Shown piece by piece: positions 36,495-44,552 of a stretch of DNA of 64,000 nt. The stretch comes from Pseudorhizobium pelagicum (GTDB taxonomy: Bacteria; Pseudomonadota; Alphaproteobacteria; Rhizobiales; Rhizobiaceae): the NCBI GenBank assembly GCA_000722615.1, contig JOKI01000023.1:1-64000 (forward strand), given 5' to 3'. Numbering within the stretch: the first letter of the stretch is position 1; every line of letters begins with the position of its first letter. The notes beneath the pieces were generated by a model that was not told the DNA's origin, searched no databases, and saw only the letters and a program-made list of their open reading frames with translations. The translations under genes were made by a program, and so were the position numbers.

Positions 36495-38168
36495 ATGCGC
36501 ATGACCGATCAGAAACAGAAATTCGCCGCGACACGTCGCGAAGCCCTCAAGATGCTGGGCATCACCACCGCCGCAGGCGTGTTCCTGCCGAACCTTCTCG
36601 GCAGGCCGGCTTTCGCCGCAACACCTCCCGAAACGCCGACCGGCCGGATCGTGGTCGGTTTCTCGCAGGAGCCCACGGTCTTCAACCCGCTGATGCCGCG
36701 CATCGAGGTAGACGACGGCGTCCATTTCTCCCTGTTCGACACGCTGTTCCGTATCGCGCCGGACGGCTCGTTCACGCCCGGTCTCGCAACGGAAGTTCCC
36801 TCCATCGAGAATGGCGGGATTTCCGAGGATGGCCTCGAATGGCGCGTCAAGCTGCGCGACGACGTCAAGTGGCATGACGGCGAAACCTTCACGGCCGAGG
36901 ACGTGAAGTACACGCTGGAGCTTATCGTCAATCCCAATTTCCGCAGCTGGCGGACCACGGGTCACACGCTCGTTCGCGACATCACGGTTGTCTCTCCCAC
37001 GGAGATCACCTGGAAAATGGAGAGCGCGTTTGCGCCCTATCTCTCGTTCCTGGCCGACACCTTCATCGTGCCGGAGCATATCCTGGGCGCCGCCGAGGAT
37101 CCGAATACGGCACCTTTCAACAATGCGCCGATCGGCACCGGTCCGTTCAAGTGGGGCAGCCGCACCGCGGGGGACCATCTGGAGCTCGTCGCCAACACGG
37201 ACTATTTCGGCGAAGGCCCCTATATCGAGCGCCTGATCTACAAGTATATTCCCGATCTCACCGTGCTCTACACGCAGTTCAAGAGCGGCGACATCGACAT
37301 CATCGGCTCGCAATACATCACGCCGGACAACTACGAAGAGGCCAAGACGCTTCCCGGCAAGGTGGTCACCACCGTGTCCACCGCGACCGTCGAATCCATC
37401 TACCTCAACATGGAGCGCCCGCAGTTCAAGGATCTCGCGGTTCGTCAGGCGATCTATGCCGCGATCGACAAGCAGACCATCATCGACGCGCTCTATTACG
37501 GCCTGCCGACGCCGACCGAGACCTACATGCCGCAGGAGTCCGCCTACTTCAATCCGGACCTGCCGAAGCAGAGCTACGATGTCGAGAAGGCCAACCAGCT
37601 GCTGGACGAGGCCGGCTGGATTGCGGGCGCCGGCGGCATTCGCGAAAAGGATGGCGTGCGGCTGTCCTTCACCAACTCCACGACCTCGGGCAACCATCTT
37701 CGTGAGCAGGCCCAGCAGTTCATTCAGCAGTCGCTTGCAGAGGTCGGGATCGAGATGAAGATCTCGAACCTGCCACCCGCCGTGATGTGGGGCGAGTTCT
37801 GGACGCAGTCGCAGTTCGACACCGCCATGGTCGGCGTGATCTTCATGATCGGCGCGGATCCGGACGTCACCTATCGCTTCCACTCCGAGGCGATCCCGGC
37901 GCAGGGCGGACGCGGTGCCAACACCGGGCAGTACAAGAATCCCGAGGTGGATGCGCTTCTGGAAGAAGGCGGAAAAACCTTCGACCAGGAGAAGCGCAAG
38001 GCGATCTACCGCGAGGTGCAGGAGAAGATCCGTGCCGACCTTCCGTTCCTGCCGCTGTTCCAGAACATGACGGTGCGCGGGCGTGATGAAGGTATCGAAG
38101 GCGTGCAACCCAACATCAACACGCGCATCGATACCTGGAATGCCGGCTCCTACTACTGGGCGAGCTAA
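36495..38168 (+). CDS. Peptide/nickel-type ABC substrate-binding protein (family 5)
   Basis: A 557-residue periplasmic protein with a Tat-like signal: TRREALKMLG followed by a hydrophobic stretch to FAATP. The SBP family 5 core is plain: GFSQEPTVFNPLM, WRVKLRDDVKWHDGETFTAE (signature), TGPFKW, DLAVRQAIYAAIDK, and QYKNPEVDALLEE near the C-terminus. Tat export suggests folding in the cytoplasm before export. Family 5 proteins bind dipeptides, oligopeptides, opines or nickel; the ligand here is not known, but the divergent amino-acid catabolic cluster suggests a peptide or an N-modified amino acid. It is followed by a strong hairpin before the permeases. Confidence 0.92.
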   Translation: MRMTDQKQKFAATRREALKMLGITTAAGVFLPNLLGRPAFAATPPETPTGRIVVGFSQEPTVFNPLMPRIEVDDGVHFSLFDTLFRIAPDGSFTPGLATEVPSIENGGISEDGLEWRVKLRDDVKWHDGETFTAEDVKYTLELIVNPNFRSWRTTGHTLVRDITVVSPTEITWKMESAFAPYLSFLADTFIVPEHILGAAEDPNTAPFNNAPIGTGPFKWGSRTAGDHLELVANTDYFGEGPYIERLIYKYIPDLTVLYTQFKSGDIDIIGSQYITPDNYEEAKTLPGKVVTTVSTATVESIYLNMERPQFKDLAVRQAIYAAIDKQTIIDALYYGLPTPTETYMPQESAYFNPDLPKQSYDVEKANQLLDEAGWIAGAGGIREKDGVRLSFTNSTTSGNHLREQAQQFIQQSLAEVGIEMKISNLPPAVMWGEFWTQSQFDTAMVGVIFMIGADPDVTYRFHSEAIPAQGGRGANTGQYKNPEVDALLEEGGKTFDQEKRKAIYREVQEKIRADLPFLPLFQNMTVRGRDEGIEGVQPNINTRIDTWNAGSYYWAS

Positions 38169-38179
38169 ACCCGGCGATC

Positions 38180-38211
38180 GGTGGCGGCGGGTGCAAAACA
38201 CTGCCGCCACC
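38180..38211 (+). promoter_or_regulatory. Intercistronic hairpin after the binding-protein gene
   Basis: GGTGGCGGC and GCCGCCACC form a perfect 9-bp stem around a 14-base loop, 12 bases after the binding-protein stop. Such stems between a binding-protein gene and its permease genes commonly protect the upstream mRNA and give more binding protein than permease. Confidence 0.55.
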
Positions 38212-38243
38212 TGGAATGTCTCAACACAAGCAGGAAGCAGACC

Positions 38244-39194
38244 ATGGCGGGATATCTTCTCAATCGCCTGTGGCAGAGCGTCGTCCTTCTGGTGATCGTC
38301 TCGATCATCGGTTTTGCCGTGCTCAACCTCACCCCGGGCGGCCCATTGTCCCAGTTCGCCCTGACGCCCGGCATGACGCAGGAAGCGATGGACCGCATCG
38401 CCGAACAGATGGGCCTGAACCGGCCCCTGCCGGTGCAGTATCTCGACTGGGGCTGGCGCCTCCTGCAGGGTGATTGGGGGACGTCTTACCGGGACGGTCA
38501 GCCGGTGCTGGACGTGATCGGCCGTCACATCACCGCGACGCTTCTGCTGATGGGCACATCGACCGCCTTTTCCATCGCGATTGGAACCTGGATCGGCATC
38601 CACGGCGCGACGCGGCCCTATTCGATCTTCGACTATTCGGTAACGATCGGCGCCATGGTGGCGCTTTCGATCCCGACCTTCTGGTTCGGACTCGTCGGCA
38701 TCTACATCTTCACCCTGGAGCTCGGATGGCTGCCGGCGGGCAATATGTACACCATCGGCGACGGGTCGTTCCTGAACTACCTGCACCACCTCATCATGCC
38801 GAGCCTGGTGCTGTCGCTGGTCAACGTCGCGGTCTGGAGCCGCTACATGCGCACGGCAACGCTCGATGTGATCAACCAGGAGTTCGTCAAGACGGCTCGC
38901 GCCAAGGGGCTGACGGAACGGCGTGTGCTGATGAAGCATGTTGTCGGCAACGCCATGGTGCCGATGATCACGCTGGCCGGCATGCAGTTGCCAAGCATTC
39001 TGGGCGGAGCGCTCGTCACCGAAACCGTCTTCACCTGGCCGGGAATGGGGCGCCTCTTCCTCGACAGCCTCGGCTACAGCGACTATCCGGTGGTGATGGG
39101 ACTGCTCATGGTCTCGGCCATTCTCGTGCTGCTCGGCAGCCTCATCGCCGATCTTCTGGTGGCCCTCGTCGACCCGCGTATCAGGGTCGGCTGA
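38244..39194 (+). CDS. Peptide ABC transporter permease (DppB type)
   Basis: A 316-residue membrane protein starting MAGYLLNRLWQSVVLLVIVS. Family features: FAVLNLTPGGPLSQFALTPG after the first helix, LPVQYLDWGWRLLQGDWGTS, and the EAA-like coupling loop FVKTARAKGLTERRVLMKHV, with VFTWPGMGRLFLDSLGYSDY near the end. Six helices are expected. Its stop overlaps the next permease start. It pairs with the DppC-type protein to form the channel. Confidence 0.92.
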   Translation: MAGYLLNRLWQSVVLLVIVSIIGFAVLNLTPGGPLSQFALTPGMTQEAMDRIAEQMGLNRPLPVQYLDWGWRLLQGDWGTSYRDGQPVLDVIGRHITATLLLMGTSTAFSIAIGTWIGIHGATRPYSIFDYSVTIGAMVALSIPTFWFGLVGIYIFTLELGWLPAGNMYTIGDGSFLNYLHHLIMPSLVLSLVNVAVWSRYMRTATLDVINQEFVKTARAKGLTERRVLMKHVVGNAMVPMITLAGMQLPSILGGALVTETVFTWPGMGRLFLDSLGYSDYPVVMGLLMVSAILVLLGSLIADLLVALVDPRIRVG

Positions 39195-40105
39195 TGTCGA
39201 TCGATTTGCCCGAAGCAGGAACAATACCCATGAGCGCTCTTGCCATCCCCGTCCATACGCCCTGGTGGCGTAGCCGTGGCGTCCGTCGATTTGCACGCCA
39301 TCGCCTGGCCATCATTGGCCTGGTGATGATCACCTTGCTGACCTTTGCCTGCATCGTGGGGCCGTATCTTCTGCCGTACGACTCGCTCTACATCGATCTG
39401 CGGGCTCGCTTTGCGCCGCCGCTGACCGGGTACCATTTTCTCGGGACCGATCCGCTGGGGCGTGACGTTGCCGCGCGTCTCCTGGAAGCGGGGCGGATAT
39501 CGCTGCTCGTCGGCTTTTTCGCCATGCTGCTGTCGACGATGATCGGGACGCTCATCGGCGTCGTCGCGGGGTACTATCGCGGCGCAGTCGGCGCAGGCCT
39601 CATGCGCGTCGTCGACGCCTTCCTGTCCTTCCCGTCGATCTTCCTGCTGCTGGCGCTGGCCGCCCTCTTGCAGCCCACCCCGATCATGATCACCATCATC
39701 ATCGCGCTGACGAGCTGGATGGAGGTCGCGCGTATCGTCGAGGCGGAAGTGCGCTCGTTGCGCGAGCGCGATTTCGTGCAGGCAAGCCGGATGATGGGCC
39801 TGAGCAGCGCGCACATCATGTTCCGGGAAATCCTGCCCAATGCCATCGGGCCGATCATCGTGGCCGCAACCTTGACGGTGGCGCGTGCGATCCTGCTGGA
39901 GGCCTACGTCAGCTTCCTCGGCTACGGCATCCAGCCGCCGCTGCCGAGCTGGGGCAACATGCTGAACGGCGCGCAGCAATATCTGTCGACGGCGCCGTGG
40001 CTCGCGATCATCCCCGGCATCACGATCACCATCGCCGTGACGAGCTTCAACTTCATCGGCGACGGCCTGCGCGATGCGCTCGATGTCCGCAGCGATCACA
40101 TGTGA
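39194..40105 (+). CDS. Peptide ABC transporter permease (DppC type)
   Basis: A 303-residue protein whose ATG overlaps the previous stop. It shows the N-terminal OppC segment HRLAIIGLVMITLLTFACIV, the motif HFLGTDPLGRDVAARLLEAG typical of DppC, and the coupling loop FVQASRMMGLSSAHIMFREI followed by LPNAIGPIIVAATLTVARAI. It ends VRSDHM, 8 bases before the dehydrogenase gene. It is the second channel subunit of the ABC importer. Confidence 0.92.
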   Translation: MSIDLPEAGTIPMSALAIPVHTPWWRSRGVRRFARHRLAIIGLVMITLLTFACIVGPYLLPYDSLYIDLRARFAPPLTGYHFLGTDPLGRDVAARLLEAGRISLLVGFFAMLLSTMIGTLIGVVAGYYRGAVGAGLMRVVDAFLSFPSIFLLLALAALLQPTPIMITIIIALTSWMEVARIVEAEVRSLRERDFVQASRMMGLSSAHIMFREILPNAIGPIIVAATLTVARAILLEAYVSFLGYGIQPPLPSWGNMLNGAQQYLSTAPWLAIIPGITITIAVTSFNFIGDGLRDALDVRSDHM

Positions 40106-40112
40106 GACGGCC

Positions 40113-41039
40113 ATGGTTCTCCTTGCCAATATCGACGCCGAACGCGGTCAGAGACTGAAGCAGCGCTTCCGCGAGGTTGCTCCGGACCAGGTCCTCGTCC
40201 TGCCGGACGACAGTTTCGAGAAGCAGGATGTCCGCCATCTCCTCACCTGGAAGATCCCCGAAAACCTGGCCGAGTTTGTCAACCTCGAGATCATCTTCTC
40301 GGTGGGTGCGGGCGTCGATCAGTTCGTGGCCACCGGCGTTCCGGAAGGCGTGACGCTGGTGCGGCTGATCGATTCGGGCCTCACGGCGATGATGCAGGAA
40401 TATGTGGCCATGGCGGTCTTGAGCCTTCATCGCGATCTGCCGGCCTATGTTACCCAGCAGGAACAGGCCGTCTGGAAGCAGGTCTCCCTTCCGCCGCCGG
40501 CCAGCGAGCGCCGGGTCGGCGTGATGGGACTGGGCGAACTCGGCAAGGGAGCGCTCGCTGCCCTCGGAAACTTCGGTTTCCAGCTTTCCGGCTGGGCCCG
40601 CAGCGAGCACCAGATCGCAGGCGTCGACTGCTTCCACGGCGAGGACGGGTTGCAGCGCTTCCTGCCGTCGGTGGATATCCTGGTCTGCCTCCTGCCGCTC
40701 ACCAACGAGACCCGCGGCATTCTGAACAAGGACCTTTTCGACCGCCTGCCCACCGGAGCGTCGCTGGTCCACGCCGGGCGCGGCCAGCATCTGCAGCACG
40801 ATGATCTCCTGTCGGCCCTCGAGACCGGGCAGCTCCGCTCCGCTTTCCTCGATGTTGTCGATCCGGAACCTCTGCCCGATACGCATCCCTTCTGGCGGCA
40901 TCCCCAGATCATCCTCACCCCGCACGTTGCCTGCATGACGCGCGTCGAGATGCTGGCAACGGCGATCGCCGGCAATCTGGTCCGTCACCGGGCGGGAAAA
41001 CCGATGGCAGGCGTCGTGGCCGTGGAGCGCGGCTACTGA
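40113..41039 (+). CDS. D-2-hydroxyacid dehydrogenase, GhrA-type (glyoxylate/hydroxypyruvate reductase A)
   Basis: A 308-residue enzyme from the ATG at 40113, in the same operon as the peptide transporter. N-terminal catalytic domain with FSVGAGVDQF, nucleotide-binding VGVMGLGELGKGALAALGNF, then LPLTNETRGILN and the catalytic Arg in HAGRG, Glu in VDPEPLP and His in LTPHVAC. The lack of a typical long hinge and the AGVD motif match GhrA. It reduces a 2-keto acid with NAD(P)H or acts in reverse. Its presence suggests that the imported compound is turned into a hydroxypyruvate- or glyoxylate-like keto acid, for instance by the divergent FAD oxidase. Confidence 0.88.
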   Translation: MVLLANIDAERGQRLKQRFREVAPDQVLVLPDDSFEKQDVRHLLTWKIPENLAEFVNLEIIFSVGAGVDQFVATGVPEGVTLVRLIDSGLTAMMQEYVAMAVLSLHRDLPAYVTQQEQAVWKQVSLPPPASERRVGVMGLGELGKGALAALGNFGFQLSGWARSEHQIAGVDCFHGEDGLQRFLPSVDILVCLLPLTNETRGILNKDLFDRLPTGASLVHAGRGQHLQHDDLLSALETGQLRSAFLDVVDPEPLPDTHPFWRHPQIILTPHVACMTRVEMLATAIAGNLVRHRAGKPMAGVVAVERGY

Positions 41040-41052
41040 CGGCACTCTGCCG

Positions 41053-41889
41053 CTACGGCCAGGCCGCATAGCTGGTCTCGCCGGGTATCCGCGCGATGGC
41101 TGCATCCTCGCGGTGAGCCCTCGGAGAAACTCCGGCTTCCCGCTTGAAGAAGCGGCTGAAGTAGGCGGCATCCTTGAAGCCGAGCGCTTCGGCGATCTCT
41201 CCGATCTGCATCGTCGTGCCTTCCAGCAGCATTGCCGCCTGCGAAAGGATGCGGGCGTGGATGAGTTCGGTCGGCGTCTGCCCCGTTGCGCGCCGGACAG
41301 CCGTGTTGAGACGGTCGGGCGTGATGCCAAGCGCGGCGGCGTATCGAGGGATCGTCCAATGCTCCCTGGCATGCAGTTCAACGAGGTGAACAAAGCTGCG
41401 GACGATCACCCGCGGTGAAGGCTGGACATGTCCTGTAGCGGGCTCGGAGAGCCGCCAGATCGCCAGCAGCAGGAGTGCCAGATGATGCCGCATCGCCTCC
41501 TCAGCTCCTGGCAGATCCGCCCGGAGTTCCTGTTCGATGGTGGCGACAGTCGCCAGATGGCGCTTTGCATCGCCAAGTGGAAGGCGTGCGCCGACGATCG
41601 GTCTCGTGACGGCCTCGCGCACCTGAGAAAAGACGGCTCCGAAGGGCATGGCCGAACCGAGAAACACGTCCGGTACGGCCAGCCATCCACCCTCGCTCCC
41701 GGCGTCGAATCCGATCGAACCGGCTTCTCCGGCCGGGACCCATACCAGCAGCGGCCCCAGAAGCGGTGCCTCCCGATCCCGGAGGCGGAGAAGGCCGCTG
41801 CCTGAGCCGAGCAGAAAGATGCGGTTGCGGCGGCCGCTGAAGGTCCACTCGACCCGCTGCAGGCCGCCCTGCAAGATACGGGCTTCCAT
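41053..41889 (-). CDS. AraC-family transcriptional regulator
   Basis: A 278-residue regulator from the ATG at 41889 (MEARILQGGLQRVEW), preceded by GGGGA at good spacing; a start at 41937 is less likely. The N-terminal half is a cupin-like sensing domain, and the C-terminal half has two helix-turn-helix motifs: TIPRYAAALGITPDRLNTAV and QIGEIAEALGFKDAAYFSRF, ending FKREAGVSPRAHRE. It converges with the GhrA-type gene and is divergent from the remnant transporter and aldehyde dehydrogenase. It probably once controlled the transporter and may now control only the dehydrogenase. Confidence 0.9.
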   Translation of the reverse strand: MEARILQGGLQRVEWTFSGRRNRIFLLGSGSGLLRLRDREAPLLGPLLVWVPAGEAGSIGFDAGSEGGWLAVPDVFLGSAMPFGAVFSQVREAVTRPIVGARLPLGDAKRHLATVATIEQELRADLPGAEEAMRHHLALLLLAIWRLSEPATGHVQPSPRVIVRSFVHLVELHAREHWTIPRYAAALGITPDRLNTAVRRATGQTPTELIHARILSQAAMLLEGTTMQIGEIAEALGFKDAAYFSRFFKREAGVSPRAHREDAAIARIPGETSYAAWP

Positions 41890-42105
41890 CGTTGTCCCCG
41901 GCCATCGGCATGACCAGGCAGCAGCGGCCTCCTGCATCGCTGCCTGCTATACCCGTGAAAAGTACAAGCTTCTCCTCTGAAAGTCTATTTTGTTCGATGG
42001 GGGGCCTGCTAATGTAATCTCCTCGGATCCGAAGAAAGCGATGGGAGCGTGTTTCGGTGACGATCAGAACGGCCTGTGGGAGCAGGCCCAAAGGGAGGAT
42101 CATCC

Positions 42106-42258
42106 ATGAACATGATGTCACGCAGGCGTGTCCTGCGAACGATGGCGTTTTCGGCGTCGACGCTTGCCCTTGGTTGCGTCGGACACGCAGCTGCGCAGGA
42201 CACGTTCCTCCTCGGCAGAATCGGTGCGGGCCTGCAGGGCGCCGCCGGCAACAGCTGA
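42106..42258 (+). pseudogene. Remnant of a secreted protein gene (signal peptide plus about 20 residues)
   Basis: A good ribosome site AAGGGAGG precedes the ATG at 42106. The product MNMMSRRRVLRTMAFSASTL continues to a cleavage site after GHAAAQ, then DTFLLGRIGAGLQGAAGNS and a stop, 50 residues in all. It is the start of a periplasmic binding protein (double-Arg, Tat-like signal), cut by a deletion whose right side lies in the livF-like fragment just downstream. The regulator AraC is divergent, as expected for an uptake operon. Confidence 0.7.
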
Positions 42259-42329
42259 ACACCATGTCGGGCGGCAAACAGCAGATGGCGGCGGTTGACC
42301 GTGCGCTGATGTCGAACCCGATCTCATGA
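42252..42329 (+). pseudogene. Fragment of an ABC ATPase (LivF-like signature region)
   Basis: In a frame different from the remnant above, 42252-42329 reads QLNTMSGGKQQMAAVDRALM then SNPIS and a stop. This matches the ABC signature and following helix of branched-chain amino-acid LivF proteins (MSGGxQQMxxxxRALMSNP), but the Walker B motif that should follow is absent and the frame is closed. So both the front of the ATPase and the rest of the operon, from the binding protein onward, are missing. Confidence 0.7.
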
Positions 42330-42406
42330 ACGACAACGCTGTGCAGCGTGCCTTCCGGGCGGTGCCGCATGACGATTCCCTCAAACCAATGACAATGGAG
42401 AACCGC

Positions 42407-43858
42407 ATGAACATCCTGGGCCTGAAGATCAACAACGTCGAAATGGAAGCCGCCGACGGACGGACGTTCGAGCGCATGAACCCCATTACCGGGGAAGTGG
42501 CGTCGAAGGTTGCCGCCGCCTCGGTGGAGGAAGCGCGCCAGGCAGCCAATGCGGCGGCCAAGGCATTTCCGGCCTGGGCTGCCATGGGGCCGGGGCAACG
42601 CCGCAAGCTGCTGATGGCGGCTGCCGATCGCCTGCAGGAGAAGGCACAGGATTTCGTCGCCGCCATGGCGGAGGAAACCGGCGCGACGGCAGGCTGGGCC
42701 ATGTTCAACGTCGGTCTGGCTGCCGACATGCTGCGCGAAGCGGCGGCGATGACGACGCAGATCACCGGCGAGGTGATCCCCTCCAATCGTCCCGGCAGCC
42801 TTGCCATGGCGGTGCGGCAGCCAGCGGGCGTCGTTCTGTCCATCGCCCCTTGGAATGCACCGGTCATCCTCGGTGTCCGATCGATCGCCATGCCGCTTGC
42901 CTGCGGCAATACCGTGGTCATGAAGACGTCCGAAATCTGCCCGCGCACCCACCGGCTGATCGTGGACGCCCTGCATGAGGCAGGCCTGCCGGAAGGGGTC
43001 CTCAACGCCATCTCGAATGCTCCGGACGATGCCGGGGTAATTGTGGCAGAACTGATCGCCCATCCGGCCGTGCGTCGCATCAACTTCACCGGATCGACGC
43101 GTGTCGGGCGCGTGATCGCGGAAACGGCCGCTCGCCATCTGAAGCCGGTTCTGCTTGAGCTCGGCGGGAAGGCGCCCCTGATCGTGCTCGATGACGCAGA
43201 CATCGACGAGGCCGTCGCAGCCGCCGCGTTCGGCGCCTACATGAACCAGGGGCAGATCTGCATGTCCACGGAACGCCTGGTGGTGGACGAGAGCATCGCC
43301 GACGATTTCGTCGACGCCATGAGTGCCAAGGTGCGGACGCTGAAGGCGGGCGATCCTCGCCGCAGCGACTCGCCGCTCGGTTCCCTCGTGGATCTGAAGG
43401 CGGCCCAGCGGGTGGAGGGCCTGATCAAGGACGCAGTCTCCAAGGGAGCCGTGCTGGCAGCCGGCGGCGGCGTCGAGGGTACGCTGATGGATGCGACACT
43501 TCTGGACAAGGTCACGCCCGCCATGCGCATCTACGGTGAAGAAAGCTTCGGCCCGGTCGCGTCCATCGTGCGCGTGGGTTCGATCGACGAGGCGGTGCGC
43601 GTCGCCAACGACACGGAATACGGCTTGTCGGCTGCCGTCTTCGGCCGCGACGTCAACCGCGCGATGAGCGTCGCACGCCGCATCGAATCCGGTATCTGCC
43701 ATGTCAACGGGCCAACAGTGCACGATGAGGCGCAGATGCCGTTCGGAGGGGTGAAAGACTCCGGATACGGCCGCTTTGGTGGCAAGGCCGCTATTGCCGA
43801 ATTCACGGAACTGCGCTGGATCACAGTCCAGGACGGGCATATCCACTACCCGATCTAA
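42407..43858 (+). CDS. Aldehyde dehydrogenase (salicylaldehyde/vanillin dehydrogenase-like)
   Basis: A 483-residue enzyme from the ATG at 42407, six bases after GGAG; a start at 42326 would add residues that look like leftover DNA. Landmarks are IAPWNAPVILG, the NAD-binding FTGSTRVGRVIAE, the catalytic Glu 251 in LELGGKAPL, and Cys 285 in NQGQICMSTERL. The NQGQICMSTERL context is that of aryl aldehyde dehydrogenases such as vanillin and salicylaldehyde dehydrogenases. It oxidises an aldehyde to the acid using NAD(P). It is downstream of the deletion scar, so it may have come under the remnant operon's promoter. Confidence 0.9.
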   Translation: MNILGLKINNVEMEAADGRTFERMNPITGEVASKVAAASVEEARQAANAAAKAFPAWAAMGPGQRRKLLMAAADRLQEKAQDFVAAMAEETGATAGWAMFNVGLAADMLREAAAMTTQITGEVIPSNRPGSLAMAVRQPAGVVLSIAPWNAPVILGVRSIAMPLACGNTVVMKTSEICPRTHRLIVDALHEAGLPEGVLNAISNAPDDAGVIVAELIAHPAVRRINFTGSTRVGRVIAETAARHLKPVLLELGGKAPLIVLDDADIDEAVAAAAFGAYMNQGQICMSTERLVVDESIADDFVDAMSAKVRTLKAGDPRRSDSPLGSLVDLKAAQRVEGLIKDAVSKGAVLAAGGGVEGTLMDATLLDKVTPAMRIYGEESFGPVASIVRVGSIDEAVRVANDTEYGLSAAVFGRDVNRAMSVARRIESGICHVNGPTVHDEAQMPFGGVKDSGYGRFGGKAAIAEFTELRWITVQDGHIHYPI

Positions 43859-43919
43859 AACCCTCGCGGCTTCTTCTCCTTCTCTCGAGGAGCGGCCTGC
43901 ATGCCACAACGCTGTCTCG

Positions 43920-43950
43920 GCTCCTATGCATCAGTCCGATGCGTAGGAGC
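43920..43950. terminator. Hairpin between two converging genes
   Basis: GCTCCTATGCATC and GATGCGTAGGAGC form a 13-bp stem (one G-T pair) with a 5-base loop. It lies 62 bases after the aldehyde dehydrogenase and overlaps the stop codon of the opposite small gene, so it probably ends transcription from both sides. No T-run follows. Confidence 0.6.
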
Positions 43951-44224
43951 TCAGATCGCCGCCTCCCTCTCGATCCCGCCCGACTCCATCCTCTCCATCA
44001 GCTCGTTCGAGCCGCTTCTCATGCGCGTCTGCCTGCTCGGACGGGTGCGAGAGTACCGGTGGAAGCAGCTTGTTCAGCCGCGCTCCGTATTGTCGAGCTC
44101 GGTTTTCTGAAACACCTGCGATCATGCGGTTTTCCCGATTGGCCAACATCGTGGTGTCGAAGACGGTCCAGGTCCCGTCTTCTTCCTGTCGCATCTGGTA
44201 TCGCTCGATTGTCTCGGTCTCCAT
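43931..44224 (-). CDS. Small hydrophilic protein of unknown function, EcfG-type promoter
   Basis: A 97-residue protein from the ATG at 44224, five bases after GTGGAGGAA. It begins METETIERYQMRQEEDGTWT, followed by VFDTTMLANRENRMIAGVSENR, and ends in a highly charged tail (EKRLERADGEDGVGRD). The first half, with a YQMRQEEDGTWTVFDTTT-like pattern, resembles small proteins found widely in rhizobia. Its promoter, GGAAC-N16-GGTT at 44385-44361 on the minus strand, predicts general-stress expression. Function unknown; a chaperone-like or regulatory small protein is conceivable. Confidence 0.65.
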   Translation of the reverse strand: METETIERYQMRQEEDGTWTVFDTTMLANRENRMIAGVSENRARQYGARLNKLLPPVLSHPSEQADAHEKRLERADGEDGVGRDREGGGDLSSYASD

Positions 44225-44360
44225 TGTTCCTCCACTTCCAGTCTCTGCCATCGAGATCGGGATTTCCGTCTGCCTGGCGGCGGGCTTCAACGTCGTTGTG
44301 TCGCCTTAGTTCGTCGCTGCCGCTGCATTGGGCTTCAACGCTGCGCTTCGGGTGCTTTTG

Positions 44361-44385
44361 AACCCCTGTTTCGACGAAAAGTTCC
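44361..44385 (-). promoter_or_regulatory. EcfG-type (general stress) promoter, minus strand
   Basis: Reading the minus strand, GGAAC (44385-44381), 16 bases, then GGTT (44364-44361). This fits the consensus of the alphaproteobacterial general-stress sigma factor EcfG (GGAAC-N16/17-CGTT-like). It faces the small gene at 43931-44224. Confidence 0.6.
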
Positions 44386-44483
44386 TCCGGTTCCGACCTG
44401 TCTTCGGTGGGTGTTCAGCCGGATGATGATGCTGATGTGGCTCACGCCGCGCGCAGCGGGACTGCAATAGAACCGAGCGCGCG

Positions 44484-44508
44484 GGAACTATTCCCGGCAC
44501 CTGAGGTT
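44484..44508 (+). promoter_or_regulatory. EcfG-type (general stress) promoter, plus strand
   Basis: GGAAC (44484-44488), 16 bases, then GGTT (44505-44508), 44 bases upstream of the GTG start at 44553. It has the same spacing as the divergent one and would drive the whole arabinose-type cluster. The pair of identical spacings makes chance unlikely. Confidence 0.65.
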
Positions 44509-44552
44509 CTTCTGCCGCACCGCTATCTTCCGGCTCCCAGGAAAGGCCTCAC

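Larger units (their letters stand above)
44225..44552. other. Intergenic region with divergent stress promoters
   Basis: These 328 bases contain no convincing gene. They hold two EcfG-type promoters in opposite directions (44361-44385 and 44484-44508). Leader lengths are about 130 and 40 bases, respectively. Confidence 0.6.

Noticed and set aside
36444..39296. A 950-codon open frame on the minus strand across the peptide-transporter genes
   Set aside because: It crosses three well-recognised genes in antisense and has low-complexity Arg, His and Asp-rich sequence without a domain.
41501..43909. An 802-codon minus-strand frame opposite the aldehyde dehydrogenase
   Set aside because: It is antisense to a complete enzyme with all catalytic residues and runs into the AraC gene out of frame.
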